Shown: positions 34,981-43,879 of the stretch, piece after piece | Layout: each line of letters begins with the position of its first letter | Position numbering within the stretch: the stretch's first letter is position 1 | Assembly (NCBI GenBank): GCA_023429135.1 | Contig: JAEYWD010000115.1 | Location: 1 to 64,000 of the forward strand | Length of the DNA stretch: 64,000 nt | Source: Bacteroidota bacterium | Lineage (GTDB): Bacteria; Bacteroidota; Bacteroidia; Bacteroidales; JAAUTT01 | Direction of reading: 5' to 3' | Notes under the pieces: model-generated | What the model saw: only the letters and a program-made list of their open reading frames with translations | The model's database searches: none | Told to the model about the DNA's origin: nothing | Position numbers and translations under genes: made by a program

Positions 34981-36573
34981 ATGCACGATTATTACTGGTG
35001 GCAAACAGGCATCATTTATCAGATTTATCCGCGTTCGTTTCAGGATAGCAATAATGATGGAGTTGGAGATTTACAGGGCATTATCCATCGGCTCGATTAC
35101 CTTAAGTGGTTAGGAGTTAAAGCCGTTTGGGTGTCGCCGGTATACCCTTCTCCCATGGCCGACTTTGGTTACGATATTTCCGATTACCAAAATATTGATC
35201 CTATTTACGGGACTCTGAACGATTTCGAAGAATTGCTTCACGAGGTACATGCCCGTGACATGAAGCTGGTTATGGACCTCGTTCCGAACCATACCTCCAG
35301 TCAACATCCGTGGTTTCTGGAATCGCGGTCGTCACGCGATAATCCAAAACGCGACTGGTACCTTTGGCGTGATGCTTTGCCAGATGGGAATCCTCCAAAT
35401 AACTGGTTAAGTGTTTTTGGAGGAACTGCCTGGGAGTGGGACGAAAAAACCAGTCAGTATTATTACCATGCCTTTTTAAAGGAGCAACCCGACTTAAACT
35501 GGCGAAATCCGGAAGTGAAGCAGGCTATGTACAATATCATGCGTTTCTGGCTCGATAAGGGTGTTGATGGTTTTCGTGTGGATGTCATCTGGCATCTGAT
35601 TAAGGACAGTCAGTTACGCGATAATCCAAAAAATCCGCATTATGATGAGCATACGGCAACTTATGAACAGTTATTGCCGGTATATTCAACCGATCAGCCT
35701 GAGGTGCATGAAATTGTTCAGGAGATGCGCGCTATCCTGGATAGCTACCACGAACGGATGATGATTGGAGAGATTTATCTTCCCATTCATAAATTAGTAA
35801 CTTATTACGGCACCAACAGCAATGGCGCACATCTGCCATTTAATTTTATGCTGATATCGCTTCCGTGGGATGCTCAAAAAATAGCTTCAGCCATCGATGA
35901 ATACGAAAGCGCTCTTCCTGATAAGGCCTGGCCAAACTGGGTACTTGGTAATCACGATCAGCCGCGGATTACAAGTCGGGTAGGGGTTCAGCAGGCAAAA
36001 GTTGCGGCTATGCTATTGCTTACATTGCGTGGTACTCCTACCATGTATTATGGCGATGAGATCGAAATGCGCGATGTTCCTGTTCCTTTTGAAGAAGTTC
36101 AGGATCCGCAGGGCAAAAATATGCCCGATAAAAATCTTAGCCGGGATCCGGCCAGAACACCTATGCAGTGGAATAATTCTCCAAATGCCGGCTTTACAAA
36201 CGGGAAACCCTGGCTCAGGATCGACAAACGTTTTCCTAGGTTAAATGTTGAAAATCAAAAGTCGGACGGCTATTCCATGTTGACTTTTTACAGAAAACTG
36301 ATTCATCTCCGCCAAACTGAGAGTTGCCTTATGTTGGGTGATTACCGGCCAATTTATTCCAACAATCAAATGCTGTCTTACCTGAGACAGTGGAATGATA
36401 CTGTTTTTCTGGTTGTCCTGAATTTAAGTCACAGGCCCTGTTGCTTTACGTCCAGTCGCATTACTTTGAACGGTACCATTATTTTAGCCACCACGCCTGA
36501 GCTGGAGGGACAGGTTATTGAAGGAACGGTAAATCTGGGAGGTGATGACGGTATTATAGTTCAGGTAAATTGA
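34981..36573 (+). CDS. Glycoside hydrolase family 13 alpha-glucosidase-type enzyme
   Basis: 530 residues of the GH13 (oligo-1,6-glucosidase/alpha-glucosidase) type. The catalytic triad is DGFRVDVIWHL (nucleophile Asp201), MIGEIYLP (Glu264) and GNHDQPRI (Asp326). The start YWWQTGIIYQIYPRSF and MADFGYDISDYQNIDP are typical. No signal peptide is present, so it acts inside the cell on short alpha-glucans. The remnant of treZ directly downstream hints at a lost trehalose/maltooligosaccharide set. Confidence 0.93.
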   Translation: MHDYYWWQTGIIYQIYPRSFQDSNNDGVGDLQGIIHRLDYLKWLGVKAVWVSPVYPSPMADFGYDISDYQNIDPIYGTLNDFEELLHEVHARDMKLVMDLVPNHTSSQHPWFLESRSSRDNPKRDWYLWRDALPDGNPPNNWLSVFGGTAWEWDEKTSQYYYHAFLKEQPDLNWRNPEVKQAMYNIMRFWLDKGVDGFRVDVIWHLIKDSQLRDNPKNPHYDEHTATYEQLLPVYSTDQPEVHEIVQEMRAILDSYHERMMIGEIYLPIHKLVTYYGTNSNGAHLPFNFMLISLPWDAQKIASAIDEYESALPDKAWPNWVLGNHDQPRITSRVGVQQAKVAAMLLLTLRGTPTMYYGDEIEMRDVPVPFEEVQDPQGKNMPDKNLSRDPARTPMQWNNSPNAGFTNGKPWLRIDKRFPRLNVENQKSDGYSMLTFYRKLIHLRQTESCLMLGDYRPIYSNNQMLSYLRQWNDTVFLVVLNLSHRPCCFTSSRITLNGTIILATTPELEGQVIEGTVNLGGDDGIIVQVN

Positions 36574-36612
36574 ACTTCTTTTTTCCAGATATAATAATTT
36601 GCCAATGAGCGA

Positions 36613-37036
36613 ATTTGGTACTGAATTCCTGAGCGACAACAAGATCTTATTCTTTACGAAATTCATGTTGGAACCTTCACTCATGAGGGGACTTTCGAGG
36701 CTATTATTCCCGGCTTGATGAAATTTCCGAAAGCGGGATCAATGCTCTTGAAATTATGCCGGTGTCGCAGTTTCCGGGAAACCGGAACAGGGGTTACTAT
36801 GGCGTTTTTCCTTATAGCGTGCAAAATTCCTATGGAGGCCCTGATGGGTTGAAAAGGTTGGTCGATGCTTGTCATTCCAAGTCCCCACGTGGTATAAAAT
36901 TCTCGCTTCTGGTGATGCTAAATGGCATGAGAACCCTAAAACAGAAAATAATTACTCCCCGGAGACAATAAAAGCAGGCAGTAATATGACCATTAACGGC
37001 TGTAACATTGTTGTATATAGTAACAAGCAAATATAA
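36613..37036 (+). pseudogene. treZ: Remnant of malto-oligosyltrehalose trehalohydrolase (treZ)
   Basis: No full frame exists, but reading in pieces gives typical TreZ sequence: DLILYEIHVGTFTHEGTFEA (about 36640-36700), then after a one-base shift near 36710 LDEISESGINALEIMPVSQF, PGNRNRGYYGVFPYSVQN and SYGGPDGLKRLVDACH. A second piece, beginning near 36890, encodes a C-terminal GH13-like strand region (WYKILASGDAKWHENPK, then INGCNIVVYSNKQI) ending at the TAA at 37034-37036. The catalytic middle is missing, so at least one frameshift and one large internal deletion have occurred. A stop codon also interrupts the first part near 36619. Confidence 0.78.
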
Positions 37037-37056
37037 ACAGCCTTAATTGCAATTAA

Positions 37057-37797
37057 ATGTTTACCGAAGATCAGAGAAAAGAAGCCCATAGCTTTTACAG
37101 AGAAGCCCTTATTATGCTGAACGATAGCGGAGCCAGCTATATGCTCGGCGGTGCTTTTGCTCTTTTTCATTATACAGGTATTTATCGCGATACAAAAGAC
37201 CTCGATGTTTTTTGCAAAGCAAGCGAATACCCTAAAATCCTCAAGTTCTTTGCCGATAAAGGTTATCGCACTGAGCTAACAGACGTCCGCTGGCTGGCAA
37301 AAGTTTATAAGAACGATTATTTTATCGATATAATTTTCGACACAACCAATAACATTTGCCGGGTAGACGATACCTGGTATCACTATGCCGTAAAGGCTCA
37401 GTTCGAGGAACAGGATGTGCTGCTTGTATCTCCTGAGGAGCTTATCTGGTGCAAAATCTATGTTCAGAACCGGGAACGTTTCGATGGGGCCGATGTTAAT
37501 CACCTGATGCTGAAATGTGGCAAAAAGCTTGATTGGAAAAGGATTTTGTTTCATATGGAGCAGCATTGGCATTTGTTACTGGCGCAAGTATTATTATTTC
37601 AGTTTGTCTATCCGGCCGAGTTTCATGAAGTTATTCCCAAATGGCTGTTCGACAACCTCATGGCACGGGCAAACGAACAGTACGATCTTCCTCCTCCTTT
37701 GGAGAAAGTTTGCCGTGGGCCTATTGTTGATCAGACACAATACAGCATCGATATAAAAGAATGGAATTATAAGGTAACAACAATTAAAACTGTTTGA
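37057..37797 (+). CDS. Nucleotidyltransferase-fold protein
   Basis: 246 residues. The N-terminal half has the pol-beta-like core YMLGGAFALFHYTGIYRDTK followed by DLDVFCKASE (GG...DxD), with a possible third acidic residue in FIDIIFDTTN. This is the pattern of AbiEii-like or aminoglycoside-type nucleotidyltransferases; a toxin role is possible but no partner antitoxin gene is adjacent. It follows the treZ remnant by 20 bases. Confidence 0.65.
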   Translation: MFTEDQRKEAHSFYREALIMLNDSGASYMLGGAFALFHYTGIYRDTKDLDVFCKASEYPKILKFFADKGYRTELTDVRWLAKVYKNDYFIDIIFDTTNNICRVDDTWYHYAVKAQFEEQDVLLVSPEELIWCKIYVQNRERFDGADVNHLMLKCGKKLDWKRILFHMEQHWHLLLAQVLLFQFVYPAEFHEVIPKWLFDNLMARANEQYDLPPPLEKVCRGPIVDQTQYSIDIKEWNYKVTTIKTV

Positions 37798-37890
37798 AAC
37801 GAATGTGTTATTTTTTTGAAAAGAAATTATAGAATGATTCTACCAAATGGCATTACGAGTACAAGTTTATACATTTTTATAAGCCGGGAT

Positions 37891-38121
37891 AACATAATGA
37901 TCTCCCAAGTGAACATGATGGCTTGCCGAGAGAACAAAACTGTTCGTTGATCTGACATAACTGTCTCCCGACCTGACATAACTGCCTGCTGACCTGACAC
38001 AACTGCTTGCTGATCTGACATAACTGCTTGTTGATTTGGCAGAACTGTTTGTCGATCTGACACAACTTCTGGCCGAATGGGCAAAGCTAATGGCCGATCC
38101 GACAGAACTGTTAGCTAAATA
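37891..38121. repeat. Tandem array of eleven degenerate 21-bp units (minisatellite)
   Basis: Eleven consecutive 21-base units run from 37891 to 38121 without gaps. The middle six (37954-38079) are best conserved around the core GACATAACTGCTTGCTG; the outer ones decay in steps. Because 21 is a multiple of 3, all three minus-strand frames stay open and give heptad peptides (for example ISKQLCQ, DQQAVMS, SASSYVR). The plus strand has stops. It fills the spacer between the nucleotidyltransferase-like and phosphoesterase genes. Confidence 0.88.
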
Positions 38122-38207
38122 GGCGTTGTGAGTCGAAAAACGGGCAAAAAAGTGTGTCGGCATTCGAAATTTATGAGTGTATAGATGATTTTTTAAAATT
38201 GATTATT

Positions 38208-38942
38208 ATGGATGAACAAACAAATAAAACCAGGATAGCGGCTGTTGCCGATATTCATGTAAAGACAAACGACCGGGGAAAATGGGCTGAATATTTTCGC
38301 GATATTTCAAAGAGCGCGGATATTCTTCTGATTGGCGGAGATCTTACCGATACCGGCGATGAGGTGGAAGCCCAGGTTCTGGCCGAAGAGCTTAAAAGCT
38401 GTAATATTCCGGTGGTTTGTGTTCTAGGAAATCATGACCATGAGAAAGGTCGTCATAAACTTATCCGGCAGATTGTTCACAACGACCATGTTCACGTGTT
38501 GGATGGTGAGGCTGTGGTTATCGGAAATATTGGCATTGCTGGTGTGAAAGGTTTTGGTGGTGGTTTTGATAATCACATGCTCAGTATGTTTGGCGAGGAG
38601 GGCATGAAAGCTTTTGTGAAAGAGGCTGTAAACGAATCGCTGAATCTCGACAGAGCCTTAAACAGGCTCGATCAAGAGTATGACGATATAAAGAAAGTTG
38701 TGCTCATGCATTATGCGCCTATTAAAAGTACGATTATCGGAGAACCGGAGCAGATTTTTCCTTTTCTGGGGTGCTCAAGGTTAGCCGAACCCTTGGCCCG
38801 ACAGGAAATTGTTGCCGTTTTTCATGGTCATGCCCACAAAGGAGTTTTGGAAGGCGAAACGCAGAATGGTTTGAAAGTATATAATGTAGCCAAACCCATT
38901 TTGCAAAGAGCCGGCATGCCGGTATTTATTCTTGAGGTATGA
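38208..38942 (+). CDS. Calcineurin-like metallophosphoesterase
   Basis: About 244 residues from ATG 38208. Metal-site motifs are in order: AAVADIHVKTND, LIGGDLTDTGDE, VCVLGNHDHEKG, LMHYAPIK and VFHGHAHKGV. The compact, exported-peptide-free form suggests an intracellular phosphodiesterase. The upstream in-frame start at 38154 lies in the repeat flank and is not credible. Confidence 0.9.
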   Translation: MDEQTNKTRIAAVADIHVKTNDRGKWAEYFRDISKSADILLIGGDLTDTGDEVEAQVLAEELKSCNIPVVCVLGNHDHEKGRHKLIRQIVHNDHVHVLDGEAVVIGNIGIAGVKGFGGGFDNHMLSMFGEEGMKAFVKEAVNESLNLDRALNRLDQEYDDIKKVVLMHYAPIKSTIIGEPEQIFPFLGCSRLAEPLARQEIVAVFHGHAHKGVLEGETQNGLKVYNVAKPILQRAGMPVFILEV

Positions 38943-38945
38943 GGT

Positions 38946-39056
38946 TGTGTGAAAAGTCAACGAACAGTCATATTTCGACTCCGCTCAATATGACAAATAT
39001 TTGATTTTGAAGCGTCAGACTGAGCGTAGTCGAAGTCTTTCCGACCTTTTCACACA
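38946..39056. repeat. Nested inverted repeat containing the TTCGACT/CGCTCA element
   Basis: Outer arms TGTGTGAAAAGTC (38946) and GACCTTTTCACACA (39043) are complementary with one extra base. Inside lie TTCGACTCCGCTCA (38974-38987) and TGAGCGTAGTCGAA (39021-39034), complementary except for one mismatch. The inner word resembles a dispersed repeat found widely in Bacteroidota. The whole structure sits between convergent genes and may act as a two-way transcription end. Confidence 0.75.
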
Positions 39057-39069
39057 CCCTCAAGGTTTT

Positions 39070-39864
39070 CTATTGATAGACTCTTACGTAATCAATCACA
39101 AATTTCTGAGGCAGAGCGTTCAGGTCTACGCCTTTTGCACCGCCCCAAGCACCCCCAACGGCAAGGTTCAGGATAAGGTAATGAGGCTTGTCGTATGGCC
39201 ACACATCGGTTCCTTTGCCTTCATTCTTAAAAGTGAATACTTTAACCGAATCGAGAAAGAAATCCAGTCTGTCTTCATACCACTCCAAAGTGTAAACATG
39301 AAATTGCGAAGCGACATCTTTAAGAAATACTTTTTTGCCTTTGTTTGTGCCTTTTACATGGTTATAAGCTTCGGTGTGAATATTGAAATGTACGGTGTCA
39401 GGGTCGAAGCCAACATTTTCCATCATATCTATTTCGCCGCATTTTGGCCAGCCCACTTCGCCGATGTTACTTCCCAACATCCATATCGCGGGCCACGAAC
39501 CTAAAAAGGAAGGAATTTTAGCCCTGACTTCAATCTTGCCATATGTCCATTCTTGTTTTCCTTTGGTGATTAAGCTTGCAGAAGTTACTTTTAAAGTGTC
39601 ATTTCCAATGATCGACGAATCTCTTCGGGCTTCAATAATCAGATTTCCGTCTTCAATTCTTGCGTTCTCAGGCTTGTTGGTGTAGTACTGCATTTCGTTG
39701 TTCCGGATATACCCCTGTTCGTATCCCCATTTGGAACTGTCGGGTACGCCCTGGGAATCAAACTCGTCCGACCATACGAGCTTATCGTAAGTTCTTTCTG
39801 TTTTACATCCTGTAAATGATAGAGCTGCAGTGATTAATAGCAGAAAAACAGATAGTTTTTTCAT
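39070..39864 (-). CDS. GH16 lipoprotein (beta-glucanase type)
   Basis: 264 residues. The lipobox is LSFTGC with Cys20. The GH16 core contains CGEIDMMENVG (nucleophile-type Glu144, acid/base Glu149), FHVYTLEWYEDRLDFFLD and YLILNLAVGGAWGG. By family it hydrolyses beta-1,3- or beta-1,3/1,4-glucans on the cell surface. It converges on the phosphoesterase gene across the inverted repeat and is divergent from the YdjC gene. Confidence 0.92.
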   Translation of the reverse strand: MKKLSVFLLLITAALSFTGCKTERTYDKLVWSDEFDSQGVPDSSKWGYEQGYIRNNEMQYYTNKPENARIEDGNLIIEARRDSSIIGNDTLKVTSASLITKGKQEWTYGKIEVRAKIPSFLGSWPAIWMLGSNIGEVGWPKCGEIDMMENVGFDPDTVHFNIHTEAYNHVKGTNKGKKVFLKDVASQFHVYTLEWYEDRLDFFLDSVKVFTFKNEGKGTDVWPYDKPHYLILNLAVGGAWGGAKGVDLNALPQKFVIDYVRVYQ

Positions 39865-39970
39865 GGTTTTAAGGTTTTTGTGTTAATACTGAATAGCGAA
39901 ACAAAATTATAAATCTTTCCGGCTTTTGTTTAAAAGTTTTAACTTGGACTTTTAATTAACACTCAACCTT

Positions 39971-40831
39971 ATGAAACGCTTAATCATTCTCCTTTTTGTC
40001 TCTGTTTTTTCAGTTCATATGGCATGTTCGCAGTCAATGGATCCTAATGCGGTTTATCTGATCATCCGGGCCGACGACATAGCCTCGTCTCAGGCAGCGA
40101 ACGAAGCAATTATTAAATGTTATAAAGATGGAATAGCCAAAAGTACGGAGGTTATGGTTCCGTCGCCCTGGTTTATAGAAGCTGCCGAATTGCTGAGGAA
40201 AAATCCCGGACTCGATGTAGGTGTGCATCTGGTACTTTCGAGCGAATGGGATTATATTAAATGGCGTCCTTTGACAAATGCACCCAGTCTGGTTGATTCC
40301 AACGGATATTTCTTTCCAAAAATATGGAAAGATCCTTCGTTTCCGCCTAAAACTTCGCTTGCGGAAAGTAAGTGGAAGCTCGACGAAATTGAGAAAGAGC
40401 TTCGGGCTCAGATTGAAATGGCCAAAAAGCATATTCCTCAGGTAAGTCATATCAGCGAGCACATGGGGTGTACATACCTGGATCCGGAGATTCAGAAAAT
40501 TGCAAAAAAGTTAGCTGCCGAATACGGGCTTGACATTAAAATGGATAAGGTTAAAGGTTTTAATGGATTTGCCGGAGCGAAAGATAATAATGATAAAATT
40601 GCTGCTTTTATAAAAAATATCAATAACCTGAAACCAGGGATCTACATGTTTGTTGAACATCCTGCCCTGGACACTCCGGAAATGAAACACACCGGGCATT
40701 TAGGTAATTACACCGTTGCTGCCGACCGTCAACTGGTAACCGATTTGTTTACAAGCAAGGAAGTAGTAGCCGCAATCAAGGCAAAGAACATACAGCTTAT
40801 AAGTTACGCCGATCTGCCGAAACTCAGGTAA
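39971..40831 (+). CDS. Exported YdjC/ChbG-type carbohydrate deacetylase
   Basis: 286 residues with a signal peptide (MKRLIILLFVSVFSVHMACS). The metal-binding motif is YLIIRADDIASSQAAN (Asp-Asp), with His in LDVGVHLVLSSEW and HISEHMGCTY. The family removes acetyl groups from sugars such as chitooligosaccharides. Adjacent to a GH16 lipoprotein, it may take part in glycan use, though no SusC/D pair is near. The signal peptide may contain a lipobox (VHMAC). Confidence 0.87.
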   Translation: MKRLIILLFVSVFSVHMACSQSMDPNAVYLIIRADDIASSQAANEAIIKCYKDGIAKSTEVMVPSPWFIEAAELLRKNPGLDVGVHLVLSSEWDYIKWRPLTNAPSLVDSNGYFFPKIWKDPSFPPKTSLAESKWKLDEIEKELRAQIEMAKKHIPQVSHISEHMGCTYLDPEIQKIAKKLAAEYGLDIKMDKVKGFNGFAGAKDNNDKIAAFIKNINNLKPGIYMFVEHPALDTPEMKHTGHLGNYTVAADRQLVTDLFTSKEVVAAIKAKNIQLISYADLPKLR

Positions 40832-40908
40832 CAACCCGGTGCTTTATTTTGTAGTTCAACTTTATTAAAGATTTTTTGTTTCTTGGTGTAATTGTATTGT
40901 CATAGTTT

Positions 40909-43068
40909 ATGGTTATTTTGGAAATATTGGATATTACTTTCCCGCTGAAAAATCCGGTATTACTCTTTGCGCTTATTCTTTTTATCATTCTTTTTGCGCC
41001 AATTCTGCTCAATAAGTTTAAGATTCCTCCACTTATTGGTCTTATTATAGCCGGAGCGATTATTGGTCCGAACGGATTAAATCTTATGCAAAGAGACAGT
41101 GCTATTGTATTGTTTGGGACGGTGGGTTTACTATATATTATGTTTCTTGCCGGAATTGAAATGGATATAGGGAATTTTAAGAAGAACAGCGGCAAGAGTC
41201 TGGTTTTTGGCATATATACTTTTGCTATACCTATGATGCTTGGGTATCTTGCCAGCCGCTATCTGCTTAACTTTTCCGTTTTGGCATCAGTATTAATGGC
41301 CAGTATGTTTGCATCGCATACCCTGATTGCTTACCCAATTGTTAGTCAGCTTGGTGTGGCTAAAAACAGGGCAGTCAATATTACCATTGGCGGAACAATG
41401 ATTACCGATACGCTTGCCCTTCTGGTGCTTGCAGTTATTGTAGGAATGTCGACCGGGGAAATAAGTAATGGTTTTTGGATAAAACTGATAATCTCAGTGA
41501 TGGTTTTCGGGATTGTGGTAATGTTAGGCTTTCCCATGTTAGCGCGATGGTTTTTCAAGCGATACGACGATCATATCTCCCAATATATTTTTGTGCTGGG
41601 TATGGTGTTTCTGGCGGCTTTCCTTGCTGAAGCAGCAGGTATTGAAGCTATCATTGGTGCATTCCTTGCAGGACTGGCTTTAAACCGCTTAATACCCCAA
41701 ACTTCTCCTCTGATGAACAGAATAGAGTTTGTGGGTAATGCGCTCTTTATCCCTTTCTTTTTAATTGGTGTGGGAATGCTCGTGGACTTTAAAGCTTTTT
41801 TTAAAGATATTGAAACTATTAAAGTTGCTATAACGATGACTGTTGTAGCAACTGTTGCAAAATTTCTTGCCGCATGGATCACCCAAAAAACCTTCCGGTT
41901 TACCCTGGACGAACGCCGGCTTATTTTTGGTCTTAGTAATGCTCAGGCTGCGGCAACTTTAGCAGCAATTCTGGTGGCATACAATATTATTTTAGGAACT
42001 ACGGCTGAGGGTGAACCCATCAGGCTTCTTGGCGAAACTGTTTTAAACGGTACTATTCTTATGATTCTGGTGACATGCACTATTGCTTCGTTTGTAGCTC
42101 AAAAAGGAGCCGCAAACATTGCTTTAACCCAGGAAACAAATAACGAAAGCGAAACGGACGAGGTTGAAGAGCGGATATTAATTCCTGTTAACAGTATTGA
42201 GCTGGCCGAAGAACTTATAAACCTTAGTACCACTGTGAAAACAAAAAGTGCTCACAGCAAACTTTATGCGTTAAATGTAATTGCCAGCGAAAGCAGTAGC
42301 GAAGAATCCGACCGCAATGCCCGCAAAATACTTGACAAAGCCGCCAGTATAGCTGCGGCTACTGATAACGAACTTAAGGGATTGCTCAGGTACGATTTGA
42401 ATATCGTAAATGGTATCACCAATGTAGTCAAGGAGCATAAAATAACCGATATAATTTTGGGTTTGCACATTAAAAAAGGTATCAGCGATTCGTTTCTTGG
42501 AAATCTTACCGAAGGAATTTTAACGCGCTGCAACACCACAACCCTTATTTATAAACCGTATCAGCCTCTGTCGACCATTAAAAGGCATCTGGTAATTTTG
42601 CCCGAAAGAGCCGAAAGGGAAATAGGATTTCCTTTCTGGCTTGTTAAAATATGGAATATTGCGATTAATACAGGAGCCCCGCTGGTTTTTTATGCACCGT
42701 CCACTACCTTAAATTATATTAAAACCATTCATTCGAAGCATCCGGTTGAAGCAGTTTTTAATATTTTCAACGACTGGGCCGATTTTCTTATTCTTTCGCG
42801 TGAAGTTAGAAATGACGATAATCTGGTAATCGTGCTTAGTCGTAAGGACCACGCATCGTATCATAGTAGCATGTCGCGCATTCCTCATTACCTGAACACT
42901 TATTTTCAGCTTACCAACTTTATTCTGATTTACCCTATGCAAGCCGGTGTTACCGGTGATAACCAGATAAATCTTAAGAATCCTTCGCTGCTCGATCCTT
43001 TTAAAGATAACCTCGACAGATTGGATGCCATTGGGAAATCTTTGGCCGGTTTGTTCAAAAGAAGATAA
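40909..43068 (+). CDS. Cation:proton antiporter (CPA2) with C-terminal universal-stress-like region
   Basis: 719 residues. The first ~400 form 12 or so membrane segments of the Na+/H+ exchanger type (IGLIIAGAIIGPNGLNLM, GTMITDTLALLVLAVIVG, EAAGIEAIIGAFLAGLALN). The last ~300 are soluble, with two UspA-like halves (VEERILIPVNSIELAEEL, TDIILGLHIKKGISDSFLG). This is a Kef/CPA2-type transporter with a regulatory tail. It is monocistronic. Confidence 0.9.
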   Translation: MVILEILDITFPLKNPVLLFALILFIILFAPILLNKFKIPPLIGLIIAGAIIGPNGLNLMQRDSAIVLFGTVGLLYIMFLAGIEMDIGNFKKNSGKSLVFGIYTFAIPMMLGYLASRYLLNFSVLASVLMASMFASHTLIAYPIVSQLGVAKNRAVNITIGGTMITDTLALLVLAVIVGMSTGEISNGFWIKLIISVMVFGIVVMLGFPMLARWFFKRYDDHISQYIFVLGMVFLAAFLAEAAGIEAIIGAFLAGLALNRLIPQTSPLMNRIEFVGNALFIPFFLIGVGMLVDFKAFFKDIETIKVAITMTVVATVAKFLAAWITQKTFRFTLDERRLIFGLSNAQAAATLAAILVAYNIILGTTAEGEPIRLLGETVLNGTILMILVTCTIASFVAQKGAANIALTQETNNESETDEVEERILIPVNSIELAEELINLSTTVKTKSAHSKLYALNVIASESSSEESDRNARKILDKAASIAAATDNELKGLLRYDLNIVNGITNVVKEHKITDIILGLHIKKGISDSFLGNLTEGILTRCNTTTLIYKPYQPLSTIKRHLVILPERAEREIGFPFWLVKIWNIAINTGAPLVFYAPSTTLNYIKTIHSKHPVEAVFNIFNDWADFLILSREVRNDDNLVIVLSRKDHASYHSSMSRIPHYLNTYFQLTNFILIYPMQAGVTGDNQINLKNPSLLDPFKDNLDRLDAIGKSLAGLFKRR

Positions 43069-43089
43069 GAAAGAAAGTTAGCGAATTCT

Positions 43090-43605
43090 TTATTCCTTAT
43101 ACCAGGTAGAATACATCAAATAATTGTTTGCAATTTTTTCTATCATCTCCCTGGTTTGTTCAGGCTGGATGTCTTTTAACTTTTTGGCAGGATTGCCTCC
43201 CCAAACAGTTCCAGGAGGAACAATGGTGTTCGAGAGAACAATTGCTCCTGCTGCAATTATGGAGTTTTCGCCAATTACAGCATGGTCCATCACAATGGCT
43301 CCCATACCAATTAGTACATTATTTTCAATTTTTGCCCCATGAATAATGGCATTGTGTGCTATCGAAACGTTATCACCAATCTCAACTACCGATTTCTGAT
43401 ATAGTGTATGCAAAACTGCTCCGTCCTGAATGTTGACCTTATTTCCGATTCTTATAGAGTTAACATCGCCCCTTAAAACTGTGTTAAACCATACACTGCA
43501 GTCGTTACCCATTATTACATCGCCAATAATGGTGGCGTTATCTGCTAAAAAGACATTGTTTCCAAAAACGGGAGTGAATCCTCGTACCGATTTAATTAAA
43601 GCCAT
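43090..43605 (-). CDS. Gamma-class carbonic anhydrase family protein
   Basis: 171 residues of left-handed beta-helix (hexapeptide repeats). Histidines of the metal site are in VNIQDGAVLHTLYQ and SIAHNAIIHGAKI, and the family hallmark MGNDCSVWFNTVLRGDVNSI is present. Proteins of this group are Yrd/Paa-type; carbonic anhydrase activity is expected only for some. It converges on the antiporter gene. Confidence 0.9.
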   Translation of the reverse strand: MALIKSVRGFTPVFGNNVFLADNATIIGDVIMGNDCSVWFNTVLRGDVNSIRIGNKVNIQDGAVLHTLYQKSVVEIGDNVSIAHNAIIHGAKIENNVLIGMGAIVMDHAVIGENSIIAAGAIVLSNTIVPPGTVWGGNPAKKLKDIQPEQTREMIEKIANNYLMYSTWYKE

Positions 43606-43802
43606 TTCTTCTCTGTTTTAGTTTTTTAGGTATTTATCTGTTAGGTGTATAGATATTAGGGGAAATACAATCCCAATCGAACCCATCACCCGTAACCCGA
43701 ATGCAAAGTTACCGTAATAAAATTTTTTTCAGTTTCGAAAGAATGATAAATTTCACTGTTATACAAAATATAGTTTTAACGTAGAAAGGACTTTAAAAAC
43801 AA

Positions 43803-43810
43803 TAATTTTG
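43803..43810 (+). promoter_or_regulatory. -7 element of the kor operon
   Basis: TAATTTTG matches TAnnTTTG, 70 bases upstream of the korA ATG. A second near-match, TACCTTTA, lies at about 43855. Confidence 0.4.
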
Positions 43811-43879
43811 GCAAAAAATCAGAATTAAATAAGACTTTTTTATCTTAAATAAGCTACCTTTAATTTAAAAGAAATTCGA

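Noticed and set aside
37057..37797. AbiE-type toxin-antitoxin system
   Set aside because: Only a nucleotidyltransferase-like protein is present; no AbiEi-like antitoxin gene lies on either side.
37891..38121. CRISPR array in the minisatellite
   Set aside because: Units abut with no spacers.
37827..38163. Three overlapping minus-strand open frames (62-98 residues) with heptad repeats
   Set aside because: All arise from the 21-bp tandem repeat; no frame is favoured, no signal or start site stands out, and edge units lose the pattern. Kept as a repeat, not as genes.
39001..39504. Plus-strand frame of 167 residues
   Set aside because: Antisense to the GH16 lipoprotein, whose catalytic motifs are complete.
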